In this document: positions 15,497 to 24,270 of the stretch, piece after piece
Layout of the letters: every line of letters starts with the position of its first letter
Numbering within the stretch: the stretch's first letter is position 1
NCBI GenBank assembly: GCA_030631625.1
Contig: DAOVKT010000013.1
Coordinates: 1 to 28,517, forward strand
Length of the DNA: 28,517 nucleotides
Direction of reading: 5' to 3'
From: JAGLTZ01 sp023135015
GTDB taxonomy: Bacteria; Blakebacterota; Blakebacteria; Blakebacterales; Blakebacteraceae
The notes under the pieces: generated by a model
The model's database searches: none
What the model was told of the DNA's origin: nothing
What the model saw: only the letters and a program-made list of their open reading frames with translations
Made by a program: the position numbers and the translations under genes

Positions 15497-18400
15497 ATGC
15501 GCTGCCTTATCTCAATCTCCATGCTCATCATCTCCACGGTCGCGACCGTGCCGGTCCGCGCCCAGGTGCAGTCCACCGGCCCGTCGGCCACCGTGGACCC
15601 TGCGCTCTTCAACGGGCTCGCCTACCGTCTGGTCGGGCCGTCCCGCGGCGGCCGCAGTACGACGGTAACTGGTGTCCCCTCCCGTCCCCGCACGTTCTAC
15701 ATGGGTGTGGCGAGCGGCGGTCTGTTCCGCACAACCGACGGAGGCGAGACATGGGTCCCCATCACCGACGGCAAGGTTCCGGTCGGCTCGACCGGATCAG
15801 TCGCGGTCGCCGACTCCGATCCCGACGTGATCTATCTCGGCACCGGCTCCGACGGGCTGCGCAGCAACGTCTCTACCGGGCGAGGGGTCTACCGGAGCAC
15901 CGACGGCGGCGAGACGTGGCAGTTCGCGGGACTCTACGAAGTTGGACAGATCGGCGGCGTGCGCATCCATCCGACCGACCCGGACATCATCTGGGTCGCG
16001 GCCAACGGGGATGCCTTCAAACCCAACTCCAAGCGCGGCGTGTTCAAGACGACGGACGGCGGACGGTCGTGGCGTCAGGTCCTCGCAGTCTCCGACAGCA
16101 CCGGCGCCATGGACGTGGAGCTCCAGCCGGGCAATCCCGACGTGGTGTACGCATGGATGTCGCGCATCGAGCGCAAGCCCTGGACCATCATCAGCGGCTC
16201 CCGCGAGGGCGGTTTCTATAAGAGCACCGACGGCGGCGAGACGTGGGAGAGGATCACGAACGGTCTGCCCACCGAACTGATCGGCAAGGGCAACCTCGCC
16301 GTGACAGCGGCGAACCCCGACCGCATCTACGCGCTCATCGAGGCCAAGCCGGGCGGTGGCCTCTACCGGTCCGAAGACGCCGGCCGGAGATGGCAGCTCG
16401 TCAACTCGCAGGGTTCGATGATCCAGCGGCCGTTCTATTACACGACTCTGGGCGCCGACCCCACCGACGCCGACGTGGTCTATGCCGGCGCCGAGGGTTT
16501 CTTCAAGTCCACCGACGGCGGGCACACCATGGAGAGGATGCGCACCCCGCACGGTGACAACCACGACATCTGGATCAACCCGTTCGACGGGCAGACGATG
16601 ATCCAGGCGAACGACGGCGGCGCCAACGTCTCGTTCGACGGGGGCACCACCTGGTCGACCCAGATGAACCAGCCCACGGCCGAGATCTACGGTGTCTGGG
16701 TGGACAACGCCTTCCCCTATAAGCTGTACGGTGCGCAGCAGGACAATACGACGATCATCATCTCCAGCCTGGCAGATCCATACTCCCTGGACGACTGGAG
16801 CAGGGGACCGGGTTGCGAGACCGGCCCTATCATTCCTCACCCCGTGGACCCGGACATCGTCTACGGCTCCTGCAAGGGGCAGTTCGAGCGGATGAACCTG
16901 CTGACCGGTCAGGCCAAACCATACTGGGTCGGCGTCCAGTCGCTGTACGGCATGCCCCCCCGTGACCTGACCTGGCGCATCCAGCGCGTCGCGCCCATGG
17001 AGATCTCGCCCCACGACCCGGGGGTGCTCTACTACGGGACGCAGTACGTGCACCGCACGCGGGACGAGGGCGTGACCTGGGAACGCATCAGCCCGGACCT
17101 GACCTGGAACCCGCCGGAACACCAGGGCGCGAGCGGCGAACCGATCACGCGGGACATGACAGGCGAGGAGATATACAGCACGCTGTACTCCATCCGCGAG
17201 TCGTTCCTGGAGCCCGGCGTGATCTGGGTGGGCGCCAACGACGGGCCCTTCCATGTCACCCGCGACGACGGCCGGACGTGGACGGACATCACGCCGGAGG
17301 ACCTGCCACCCGGGGGCCGCGTGCAGTTCATCGAGCCGTCACCGCACCGCCCGGGCTCAGCGTACTATGCGGTACACCGCTACCTGCTGGGCGACTACCG
17401 GCCGTACATCTACAGGACCGATGACTACGGGCAGAGCTGGACGCGGCTTACCGACGGCACCAATGGCGTCCCGGCTGACTGGCCCACGCGTGTGGTGCGC
17501 GAGGACCCGGGCCGTGAGGGACTGCTGTACGCGGGCACCGAGTTCGGACTCTTCATCTCATTCGACAACGGCACCCACTGGCAGTCTTTCCAGCTGAACC
17601 TGCCGAACGTCCCGGTCACCGACATCAAGGTCCACCGCAAGGACCTCGTCATCTCGACGCAGGGACGAGCCTTCTGGATCCTGGACAACATCGGATCGCT
17701 CCACCAGCTCACGCCTCAGTCCTCATCCGATCAGTTATGGCTCTACCAGCCGAGGGACGGTTACCGCACGCGGGTGGGCGCAAACCTGCTCGGGCCGATG
17801 TTCGAGTACTACCTGCCGGTAGGGACGGAAGGGCCGGTGTCCATCGAGATACTCGACGACGCAGGGAGCGTGGTGAACACCTACGCCAGCGCGGCCGGAT
17901 CTACCACCGCCCGGGAGAGGGCCGACACACCGGTGAGGCAGGCTCGTGGGGGCCGGTTCGGTGTCCGCGCCGCGCGGGTGCCGGTCCAGGCCGGGCTTAA
18001 CCGCTTCGTCTGGGACGTGCGGCATCAGGCGGGACCGACCGCACCGCCCGGTCGCTACCAGGTGAAGGTGACGGTGGGGAGCACGACGCTTACGCAGCCG
18101 TTCAACGTGCTGATCGATCCTAGGGTGGCGGCCGACGGCGTCACCGTGACCGACCTGGTGGAGCAGTTCGAACACAACCTGCGGATGCGCGAGATGGTGA
18201 ACAGCGTCAACCGGCTCGCCTCCCGGGTGAGGGAGGCGCAGGCCCGGCTGCGCGATGCGACGGGGGCCGCCGCGGACACGCTCGAGACCCTGGGTGCCAT
18301 CGCGGCGAAGCTGCAGACCGAGCCGGTACGTTACGGCAAGCCGGGACTGATCGCCCACATCAGCTACCTGAGCCGCATCGGCGGCCGGGTCGACCAGAAG

Positions 18401-18502
18401 ATAGGACGCGACGTCCTCGAGAGGTACGAGGTGCTCAGCCAGGAGCTCGAAGCCGTCCGCAGGGAGGTGGAAAGGGTCCTGGGGCCAGATCGCCAACGTT
18501 AG
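15497..18502 (+). CDS. Secreted sortilin/VPS10-like protein with Asp-box (BNR) beta-propellers
   Basis: A 1001-residue exported protein: signal peptide at residues 1-22 (cleavage near VRAQ), then at least ten Asp-box repeats of the form S/T-x-D-G-G-x-T-W (RTTDGGETW, RSTDGGETW, KTTDGGRSW, KSTDGGETW, SFDGGTTW, RTRDEGVTW, VTRDDGRTW, RTDDYGQSW and others) spread over about residues 70-690. These build one or two multi-bladed propellers as in sortilin and sialidase-like proteins. A beta-rich domain follows (about 740-860), then a helical, probably coiled-coil tail. Annotations in databases often say glycosyl hydrolase, but no catalytic triad of a sialidase is evident, so binding rather than hydrolysis is as likely. 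It is GC-richer by eye than its neighbours. The DUF5916 outer-membrane gene follows 73 bp downstream on the same strand. Confidence 0.88.
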   Translation: MRCLISISMLIISTVATVPVRAQVQSTGPSATVDPALFNGLAYRLVGPSRGGRSTTVTGVPSRPRTFYMGVASGGLFRTTDGGETWVPITDGKVPVGSTGSVAVADSDPDVIYLGTGSDGLRSNVSTGRGVYRSTDGGETWQFAGLYEVGQIGGVRIHPTDPDIIWVAANGDAFKPNSKRGVFKTTDGGRSWRQVLAVSDSTGAMDVELQPGNPDVVYAWMSRIERKPWTIISGSREGGFYKSTDGGETWERITNGLPTELIGKGNLAVTAANPDRIYALIEAKPGGGLYRSEDAGRRWQLVNSQGSMIQRPFYYTTLGADPTDADVVYAGAEGFFKSTDGGHTMERMRTPHGDNHDIWINPFDGQTMIQANDGGANVSFDGGTTWSTQMNQPTAEIYGVWVDNAFPYKLYGAQQDNTTIIISSLADPYSLDDWSRGPGCETGPIIPHPVDPDIVYGSCKGQFERMNLLTGQAKPYWVGVQSLYGMPPRDLTWRIQRVAPMEISPHDPGVLYYGTQYVHRTRDEGVTWERISPDLTWNPPEHQGASGEPITRDMTGEEIYSTLYSIRESFLEPGVIWVGANDGPFHVTRDDGRTWTDITPEDLPPGGRVQFIEPSPHRPGSAYYAVHRYLLGDYRPYIYRTDDYGQSWTRLTDGTNGVPADWPTRVVREDPGREGLLYAGTEFGLFISFDNGTHWQSFQLNLPNVPVTDIKVHRKDLVISTQGRAFWILDNIGSLHQLTPQSSSDQLWLYQPRDGYRTRVGANLLGPMFEYYLPVGTEGPVSIEILDDAGSVVNTYASAAGSTTARERADTPVRQARGGRFGVRAARVPVQAGLNRFVWDVRHQAGPTAPPGRYQVKVTVGSTTLTQPFNVLIDPRVAADGVTVTDLVEQFEHNLRMREMVNSVNRLASRVREAQARLRDATGAAADTLETLGAIAAKLQTEPVRYGKPGLIAHISYLSRIGGRVDQKIGRDVLERYEVLSQELEAVRREVERVLGPDRQR

Positions 18503-18575
18503 TCCCGGCCTTATCAGGATTACCAGGATACGACGATCGGGTGGCAGCAGCACGAGCAATGACGGGATTATTCAT

Positions 18576-20741
18576 GTGATCTATCGCTACATCGCCCTTG
18601 CTTTCTTCATCATACCTGCAGTTCCGGTACAGACCGTCAGGGCCCAGACAAGCCAGCCGTCGACGATTACCGCGCTGGAGATCAGTGAGGAGATCAGGAT
18701 CGACGGACGGCTCGAAGAGAGTGCGTGGAGTCGGGCCCAGCACATATCGAATTTCAGCCAGCGCGAGCTCGACTTCGGGGCTCCGGTTTCCGAAAGGACC
18801 GAGGTGGCCATCCTCTTCAACAGCAATTCGATCTACGTGGGATTCTGGGGATTCGACCGCGAACCGGAGAGGATCCTGGCCAGCAAGATGCAGCGTGATT
18901 TCAGCTGGCAATCCGACGACAACTTCGAGGTCATCATAGACACCTTCAATGACGACCGTAACGGTTACCTGTTCGTCGTTAATCCGAACGGCGCAAAGGC
19001 GGACGCGCTGGTCAAGGACAACGGAAACACCGTCAACAGGGATTGGGACGGTGTATGGGATGCAAGAGCCCGTATTACTGAGGAGGGCTGGTTCGCCGAA
19101 ATAGAGATACCGCTCACAACCCTGAGGTTCGGTCCCGCTCCCGAGCAGGGGTGGGGGATCAATTTCGAAAGGAACATCCGCCGCAAGAGAGAACAGGTCC
19201 TGTGGCAGGGATGGTCCCGTGATTTCAACCTTGAGCAGGTGAGCCTGGCCGGAACCCTGACCGGACTGAGCGGGATCAGGAGCGTGAACCTGGCCGAGGT
19301 CAGGCCCCTTGCCGTGTGGGGGAGCGAGTGGACAGAGGAAAACGGCAGTCGCACCGTCGGCGACCTGGGGCTCGACGTCAACTATCTCTTCTCCTCCAAC
19401 CTGAAACTCAACCTGACGGTCAATCCCGACTTCGCGCAGGTGGAGTCGGACAGGGAAGAGGTCAACCTGACCCGGTTCTCGCTCTACTATCCGGAGAAGC
19501 GGCATTTCTTCCTGGAGGGTCAGGAGTTCTTTGAGTTCGACCTTGGTTCAGGCATCCAGCCCTTATACAGCCGCCGGATAGGGCTGGCTCCGGACCGGAC
19601 GGAGATCCCCATCCAGGGCGGCGCCCGGCTGCTCGGGAAATTCGAAGCTACGACTCTGGGAGGCATGCTGCTCCGGACGAGGGAGAAGGGGACGAATCCG
19701 GCGACGAACTTCGGGGTGATGCGGTGGAGGCGGGACGTGCTGGAGGAATCCTCCCTGGGTGTGATAGCTGTGGGCCGTCATGAACCGGGCAGGATCAATG
19801 CCACGTACGGCGCCGACTTCCTCTACGCGACCTCCTCACTGTTCGGCGACAAGGAATTTGAAGCGGGATTCAATATCGCTCAGACTTATACCTCTGATGC
19901 TGATGATAGATACGGGCTCGCTCATAAGGTCTTCTTCAGTTACCCGAACGATCTCATCGAGTTCACCGCCTCCTGGAGAGGTGCTAATTCAGATTTCAAT
20001 CCCGAGGTTGGCTTCTTTCAGCGCGGTGAGGGCTTTCAACACTACTCTTCCGAACTCGCGATCAGTCCCCGTCCGAGGTTCATTCCGTTCATCCAGCAGA
20101 TTGAGATCAAGCCGTATGAGGTCTCTTACTACGTGGATGACAGGACTGGTGAGCTCCAGTCGTTCTTCGCCGAGTTCGTTCCCCTCGCCGTCTCCACCCG
20201 GAGCGGCGACGATTTCGAGTTCAACATCACACGCCGGGCCGAGCAGCTCGTCGAGCCCTTCGAGATACTGGAGGGGCACGAGATCCCGCCCGGCACATAC
20301 TGGTTCACCCGGTGGTCGGCGGACCTCGAGACATTCAGCGGTCGAAAGATATCGGGCAATATCGAGATGAGTGGCGGGGATTTCTACCTTGGCAAACGGA
20401 TAGCCCTGACTCCGTCTCTGTCGTGGAGGGTGAACAAGTATCTGAGCCTGCGTTGTGATTACGAGCGGAATACAATTACATTCTCTGGCGATGAATTCAC
20501 AGTCGACGAAGTCGGTGGTCGCGTCGATTTCGCGTTCAGTCCCGTTCTGTTCGGCGCTGTCGCCGGGCAGTGGAACAACGAGGATGATGAGGTGATTGTG
20601 AACTTCCGTCTCAACTGGATCCCCAAACCGGGAACCGATCTCTTTCTGGTTATCAACCACATGGCAGAAACCGGCGACTCCCGCTGGACTCCTCTCCGCA
20701 CCACCGCTCTGAGCAAGCTCGTCTGGAGATTCGAGTTCTGA
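18576..20741 (+). CDS. DUF5916 / CBM9-like outer-membrane beta-barrel protein
   Basis: A 721-residue exported protein. A signal peptide (residues 1-23, cleavage near VRAQ) is followed by a family 9 carbohydrate-binding-like domain at about 35-230, shown by RIDGRLEESAWSRAQ, VAILFNSNSIYVGFWGFDRE, DDNFEVIIDTFNDDRNGYLF and WFAEIEIPLTTLRF. The rest has the DUF5916 pattern (LFSSNLKLNLTVNPDFAQVE, then YYPEKRHFFLEGQEFFEF) and alternating beta strands. The chain ends in WRFEF, a terminal Phe typical of proteins inserted by the BAM machinery. The start is GTG at 18576; the ribosome-binding site is weak. Role unknown; proteins of this type are common in FCB-group bacteria beside secreted hydrolases and may bind or pass a glycan-like or other ligand. 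It probably shares an operon with the propeller protein. Confidence 0.88.
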   Translation: MIYRYIALAFFIIPAVPVQTVRAQTSQPSTITALEISEEIRIDGRLEESAWSRAQHISNFSQRELDFGAPVSERTEVAILFNSNSIYVGFWGFDREPERILASKMQRDFSWQSDDNFEVIIDTFNDDRNGYLFVVNPNGAKADALVKDNGNTVNRDWDGVWDARARITEEGWFAEIEIPLTTLRFGPAPEQGWGINFERNIRRKREQVLWQGWSRDFNLEQVSLAGTLTGLSGIRSVNLAEVRPLAVWGSEWTEENGSRTVGDLGLDVNYLFSSNLKLNLTVNPDFAQVESDREEVNLTRFSLYYPEKRHFFLEGQEFFEFDLGSGIQPLYSRRIGLAPDRTEIPIQGGARLLGKFEATTLGGMLLRTREKGTNPATNFGVMRWRRDVLEESSLGVIAVGRHEPGRINATYGADFLYATSSLFGDKEFEAGFNIAQTYTSDADDRYGLAHKVFFSYPNDLIEFTASWRGANSDFNPEVGFFQRGEGFQHYSSELAISPRPRFIPFIQQIEIKPYEVSYYVDDRTGELQSFFAEFVPLAVSTRSGDDFEFNITRRAEQLVEPFEILEGHEIPPGTYWFTRWSADLETFSGRKISGNIEMSGGDFYLGKRIALTPSLSWRVNKYLSLRCDYERNTITFSGDEFTVDEVGGRVDFAFSPVLFGAVAGQWNNEDDEVIVNFRLNWIPKPGTDLFLVINHMAETGDSRWTPLRTTALSKLVWRFEF

Positions 20742-20779
20742 TCCACCCGAGAAATCGCTGGGAACACAAAGGAGGAACC

Positions 20780-20839
20780 ATGAAACGGCTTGTGATACCT
20801 GCTTCGCCGGATGGCATGGAGAGAGTCCGGGTAGGATAA
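20780..20839 (+). CDS. 19-residue ORF with a strong Shine-Dalgarno; leader peptide candidate
   Basis: AAAGGAGG lies 5 bases before an ATG that opens MKRLVIPASPDGMERVRVG and stops with TAA, 6 bp before the next gene. This is the best ribosome-binding site in the area, stronger than that of the following gene. It could be a leader for translational coupling, or the start of a gene that has lost its frame. It resembles no family I know. Confidence 0.4.
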   Translation: MKRLVIPASPDGMERVRVG

Positions 20840-20845
20840 ACCGCT

Positions 20846-22516
20846 ATGGGTATTCCGATCACCGAGAGCGGGGGAAATGTAAAGATTTACGGTGACGGTT
20901 TGCCCGGCGGGAAGGGTACGGGCCTGATAATGATCAACGAGTGTCCGATCCCGCAGGCCGTGAAGATAAAGACCCGGATTTTGAGCACTTCATTCTATGA
21001 TCGATTCGTCGAAATGGACGGGGAGTTCACCGTCGAAGAGTCGGATATCATCCGTGCCATTGTTGACGAACTGGACGACGGTCCGATCAGTGTGCGTTCA
21101 TCGGCTACCGACGAAGCCGGTGGAAGAGAAGGAGGGGGTGACCACCTCCACGCCGGTGAATACCGCTCCTTCATGTTGCCCAACAACCATCCCGATCCCG
21201 GGGTGCGTTACGAGCAGGTCGAGCAGGCGATCAGTCACATCTATAACGATTTCACTGGCAGGCAGAGTCCGTCGAGCACGGAGAAGATGGCCATTCTTAT
21301 AAATCCCATCCCAGGCATCCTCGACGATACCGATGCCGGTCACTTCTACTACCCCTGCGTTTCGGGCGTGGCAAATTCCTTTTTCCCCTATGCTCTGAAA
21401 ACCCAGGACCCGAACGATGGATTCGCGCGGATCGCCTTCGGTCACGGCTATGCCACTATCCTGGATGATTTCCCGGTTGTATCGATGGCAACGATCCGTG
21501 AACCCATCCCACTCAAGCTGCTCCAGAGCGGGAACAGGCAACAATATTTCTATGCACTGAATATGAACTGGAACGCTGCTCTCGGCGGTGACGAACTCGA
21601 GACCATGGAGATTTTACACACCCGGTTCGCCAGGCGGTCCATGATCAGCCTTCTGGGAATCGAGCAGAACTCCGTAACGCTGGAGAACCTTATACAGGAC
21701 GATCATTTCAATTTCAGAACCACGCTTACCGGGATCATGGAGGCCATCAAGGCCCGGATCACTCCACACTTCCAGATCGAGTTCGTGTTCAACCTAGACA
21801 GCTCCCGGCCCGATTCCGGGGAGGGTACATTCTGCATCGTCCAGCTCACCCTCCTTCCCAAGCTCCAGCGTGATGCCGTACAGATACCTGAAAACGCAGG
21901 CACCACGCTGCTGTCTATTAAGAATTCCCAGGGGCACGGCATCACGAGTGGAATCAGGCATGCGGTGGTTGTCTCTCCCTTCGTCTATTCCCGGGACAGG
22001 CATGATGAGGCCCAGCAGGGGATTGCGGAGATCAACCGTCGAATGAGAGAGGAAAATGAGAAGTACATTCTGATCGTTCCCGGTCGGTTGGGCAGCACCA
22101 ACCGCGACTGGGGGATCTTCGTCACCTACAGTGAGGTCAACCAGGCTGTAGGCATTTTCGAGTACGGTGTGGATATCGCGGGACGGGAGGAGCCGTTGCC
22201 GGAAAAGAGCAGTTTAACCGGCGGAATCTATGGCAGTCATTTCCTCTATATGATTCAGGGTGGCCGTGACGAGGAAAAGAAGCGGATGCAAACACGGATG
22301 TACGGAACTCAGGGGACACATTTTCTGACCAACCTGGTAGCTAACAATATCGTGTATGGATTCATCGCACCTGCAGAAGACTACCTGGATCCCTGGTTCT
22401 TCTCAGGGGTCGATCCGGACGCAGCCGTTTCCCTGCTTACCTTCCCACTGCCCGTGACGATCTACGCAGACTCCCTCCACCAATTCTGTAAGGTCATTGC
22501 AGATCATGATGGTTAG
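20846..22516 (+). CDS. PPDK/PEP-synthase-type ATP-grasp domain protein (PEP/pyruvate-binding domain), stand-alone
   Basis: A 556-residue protein. GGKGTGL (residues 21-27) and ISVRSSATDEA (81-91, Arg84) are the N-terminal signatures of the nucleotide-binding domain of pyruvate phosphate dikinase and PEP synthase; FVFN...CIVQLTLLPK (about 313-339) sits where the catalytic Glu and Gln of the Q-x-R-P end of that domain are found. A C-terminal region has YILIVPGRLGS (407-417) and GSHFLYMI (463-470), which recall the GPGRWGS and GSHFFQNL motifs of large PPDK_N proteins carrying a receiver domain. The phosphohistidine swivelling domain and PEP-binding barrel of true PPDK or PpsA are absent, so it should not make PEP. 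Cytoplasmic. Its stop overlaps the start of the receiver gene, indicating coupling. Likely a phosphotransfer or regulatory enzyme; the reaction is unknown. Confidence 0.8.
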   Translation: MGIPITESGGNVKIYGDGLPGGKGTGLIMINECPIPQAVKIKTRILSTSFYDRFVEMDGEFTVEESDIIRAIVDELDDGPISVRSSATDEAGGREGGGDHLHAGEYRSFMLPNNHPDPGVRYEQVEQAISHIYNDFTGRQSPSSTEKMAILINPIPGILDDTDAGHFYYPCVSGVANSFFPYALKTQDPNDGFARIAFGHGYATILDDFPVVSMATIREPIPLKLLQSGNRQQYFYALNMNWNAALGGDELETMEILHTRFARRSMISLLGIEQNSVTLENLIQDDHFNFRTTLTGIMEAIKARITPHFQIEFVFNLDSSRPDSGEGTFCIVQLTLLPKLQRDAVQIPENAGTTLLSIKNSQGHGITSGIRHAVVVSPFVYSRDRHDEAQQGIAEINRRMREENEKYILIVPGRLGSTNRDWGIFVTYSEVNQAVGIFEYGVDIAGREEPLPEKSSLTGGIYGSHFLYMIQGGRDEEKKRMQTRMYGTQGTHFLTNLVANNIVYGFIAPAEDYLDPWFFSGVDPDAAVSLLTFPLPVTIYADSLHQFCKVIADHDG

Positions 22517-23957
22517 GGACCAGAGCGGGGAGTTTCCCTTCATCCCCCGGATCATCAATCCGATCAAGATCGGGCAGGCCGTAGTCTTCGCTGGTGAAAC
22601 GCTTATCCGGGAAGCAGCCCTGCTCTTGGCTGAAGACATACCCTGGATTGAGATCGAGGTTCTCCATGATCCCGTAACTGTCTCAAACTTCAAGGCAACC
22701 GGGGCCGTGGTTTTCATCTGTGACGATACAGCCCTGCCTTTCGTCAATACCGAAACGATACGAAAGAATAATCCAGATGCCGTTATCACGCTCCTGTCAG
22801 CCAATCCCTACATACAGTGTTCACCTCCGAGACCGGCCCGGGAGAAATACCCCTATACGGCCAAAGCCGACCTGGTCTTCGCCTACGATACGACCGAATG
22901 CGTTCCCCGGGTCATCTTCACCCCGGTTGTAAGGGCAGCAGAGGATCTGATTAATATCCGGGCGTCCCTGGATGTCCGACGCTTCATCTTCCTGGTCGTT
23001 GATGATGAACCCCGCTGGTTGTCACAGTTCCTGCCGGTACTCTACAGCATAATCGCACAGCGTGCCGATGTGATGGTCACCCGGACCTATGAAGAAGCAA
23101 TGCAATTCCTCTTCGCGTCGGAGAGCGAGGCCGATATAGAACCCGAAATAATGCGCTCCCAGGGGCACGCCAGGGATGTCGTGTTCCTCATCACCGATAT
23201 CTTCTTCCCCAGGGGCGATGAGCCTGAAAGTGACGCAGGACGAGACCTGATCCGCCTGGTAAATCAGTACTATCCTCGGATCCCTATAGTCATTGCCTCC
23301 AAGGCCGAAGAGGCTGAGACATTCAGGGATGAGGCGTTCCTGCTGCCCAAGGGCGATCCGGGAAGTCTGGAGGAACTCTCTGACCACATCCGTGATTTCT
23401 CCGGCATGGGTGACTTCCTGGTCCTGAACCAGAAAGGCGAAGTGCAGCACCGCCTTATAAACATCCACGATATCTATCGAATGATACTGGCCGCGGAGAG
23501 GGACGATCGGGAGGGACGCGAGCTTCGAGAGATTGTCGAAAGTTACGCGGAGAAGGACCGATTCTCGACCTGGCTCTACATGCACAGCTACCAGGAGCTC
23601 GGAGATATGCTGAGACCCAGGCACACACGGGGGCGTGAACTGATCTCGCTGCTTAATAAGAACCTGGATGATCAGATCAGGCAGCTGGACGCAACCCCGC
23701 TGGTAATAGATGATACAAGTATCTATTCGATACCGGACCTCCTGGAAGTACTCCGCACCGCTCCTGAAGAGGTCATCCAGCCGCTCTCAGATAACGATGT
23801 CTTTTCATCCTGGCTGGACCGGCAGGGGTATTCGGAACTGGCCGAGGAGCTGCGGCCGATGCACGGCAGCGGCCGGAAACTGGGCCGGACACTGATATCA
23901 GTGATCGAGAAGTGGCAAGAGATTTATGAGGAGGAAAATCACGCTCGCGAAATCTGA
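22506..23957 (+). CDS. Double receiver-like protein with repeated C-terminal helical module, partner of the PPDK-type protein
   Basis: A 483-residue cytoplasmic protein. Residues about 20-145 look like a degenerate receiver (AVVFAGETLIREAALLL, GAVVFICDD). A second receiver spans about 160-300: FLVVDDEPRW has the acidic pair at 166-167, LITDIFFPRG gives the phosphoacceptor Asp231, and LLPKGDP gives Lys282. The C-terminal part has two copies of a module: FSTWLYMHSYQELGDMLRPR at about 353-372 and FSSWLDRQGYSELAEELRPM at about 433-452. This resembles the F-x-x-W-L-x-A-R-x-E-x-x-L-A-x-x-L-R-P motif in large single-chain proteins that combine a receiver with a PPDK_N domain. No DNA-binding domain is seen. 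ATG 22506 overlaps the upstream stop (22514-22516); an in-frame TTG at 22497 is less likely. No histidine kinase is nearby. Confidence 0.75.
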   Translation: MMVRDQSGEFPFIPRIINPIKIGQAVVFAGETLIREAALLLAEDIPWIEIEVLHDPVTVSNFKATGAVVFICDDTALPFVNTETIRKNNPDAVITLLSANPYIQCSPPRPAREKYPYTAKADLVFAYDTTECVPRVIFTPVVRAAEDLINIRASLDVRRFIFLVVDDEPRWLSQFLPVLYSIIAQRADVMVTRTYEEAMQFLFASESEADIEPEIMRSQGHARDVVFLITDIFFPRGDEPESDAGRDLIRLVNQYYPRIPIVIASKAEEAETFRDEAFLLPKGDPGSLEELSDHIRDFSGMGDFLVLNQKGEVQHRLINIHDIYRMILAAERDDREGRELREIVESYAEKDRFSTWLYMHSYQELGDMLRPRHTRGRELISLLNKNLDDQIRQLDATPLVIDDTSIYSIPDLLEVLRTAPEEVIQPLSDNDVFSSWLDRQGYSELAEELRPMHGSGRKLGRTLISVIEKWQEIYEEENHAREI

Positions 23958-23989
23958 GGGAACGGGTGTTGGTTCAGGGCTTAGTGTAG

Positions 23990-24024
23990 AGAGTGAAAGT
24001 AACGGTCTGATTGAGTTTCACTCT
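23990..24024 (+). terminator. Inverted repeat downstream of the receiver gene
   Basis: AGAGTGAAA (23990-23998) and TTTCACTCT (24016-24024) form a perfect 9-bp stem with a 17-nt loop, 32 bp after the stop codon of the receiver gene. There is no T-run after it, so it is a weak terminator candidate or an mRNA-stabilising hairpin. Confidence 0.4.
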
Positions 24025-24048
24025 GATCGGTTGATTTCAGATAAACAT

Positions 24049-24106
24049 TGGTGCCGGGGGCGGGAGTCGAACCCGCACACCGCGTAGCGGTAGGGGATTT
24101 TAAGTC
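24049..24106 (-). tRNA. tRNA-Leu(TAA) 3' fragment (58 nt), candidate attachment site
   Basis: On the minus strand the sequence gives an anticodon loop CTTAAAA (anticodon TAA), the 3' anticodon stem TCCCC, a long variable arm ACCGC-TAC-GCGGT, a T-arm GCGGG-TTCGACT-CCCGC, the acceptor strand CCCCGGC and ACCA. The 5' half (acceptor GCCGGGG, D-arm and the GGGGA side of the anticodon stem) is missing: the upstream sequence does not match. A 3' tRNA fragment that begins at the anticodon loop is the usual footprint of a tyrosine-integrase crossover. It lies in a 313-bp gene-free stretch, 23958-24270; the minus-strand frame upstream (from about 24232) runs into the fragment, but I do not recognise a protein there. 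Confidence 0.8.
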
Positions 24107-24270
24107 TTCGTTGGTACTTTTCACAGAAACCCAGTATTCATGCGGATCCAGCTCTAGTATCTGAATTACGTGCCCTTCGCAGGCAACAATGACTCCAGAG
24201 GAGACATCCTGCAATACCACCATCAGCGACATGAGGGAGACCTATCTCGGTACGCAGAAATAATCTGGGA

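Noticed and set aside
15797..17254. 485-codon open frame on the minus strand
   Set aside because: It lies antisense to the Asp-box propeller gene, whose repeats and GC-rich third positions keep the opposite frame open; the product has no recognisable domain.
15700..17600. Tandem DNA repeats from the recurring ACCGACGGCGGCGAGAC-like segments
   Set aside because: These are the coding sequence of Asp-box motifs at irregular spacing, not a DNA repeat array or CRISPR.
18435..19505. 356-codon open frame on the minus strand
   Set aside because: Antisense to the end of the propeller gene and the start of the DUF5916 gene, both well supported; no protein-family pattern.
20846..22516. PEP synthase or pyruvate phosphate dikinase
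   Set aside because: The chain lacks the phosphohistidine domain and the PEP-binding barrel, and the usual enzyme is about 800-900 residues.
24049..24106. Complete tRNA-Leu gene
   Set aside because: The acceptor 5' strand, D-arm and 5' anticodon stem are missing on the upstream side, so it is only a 3' fragment.
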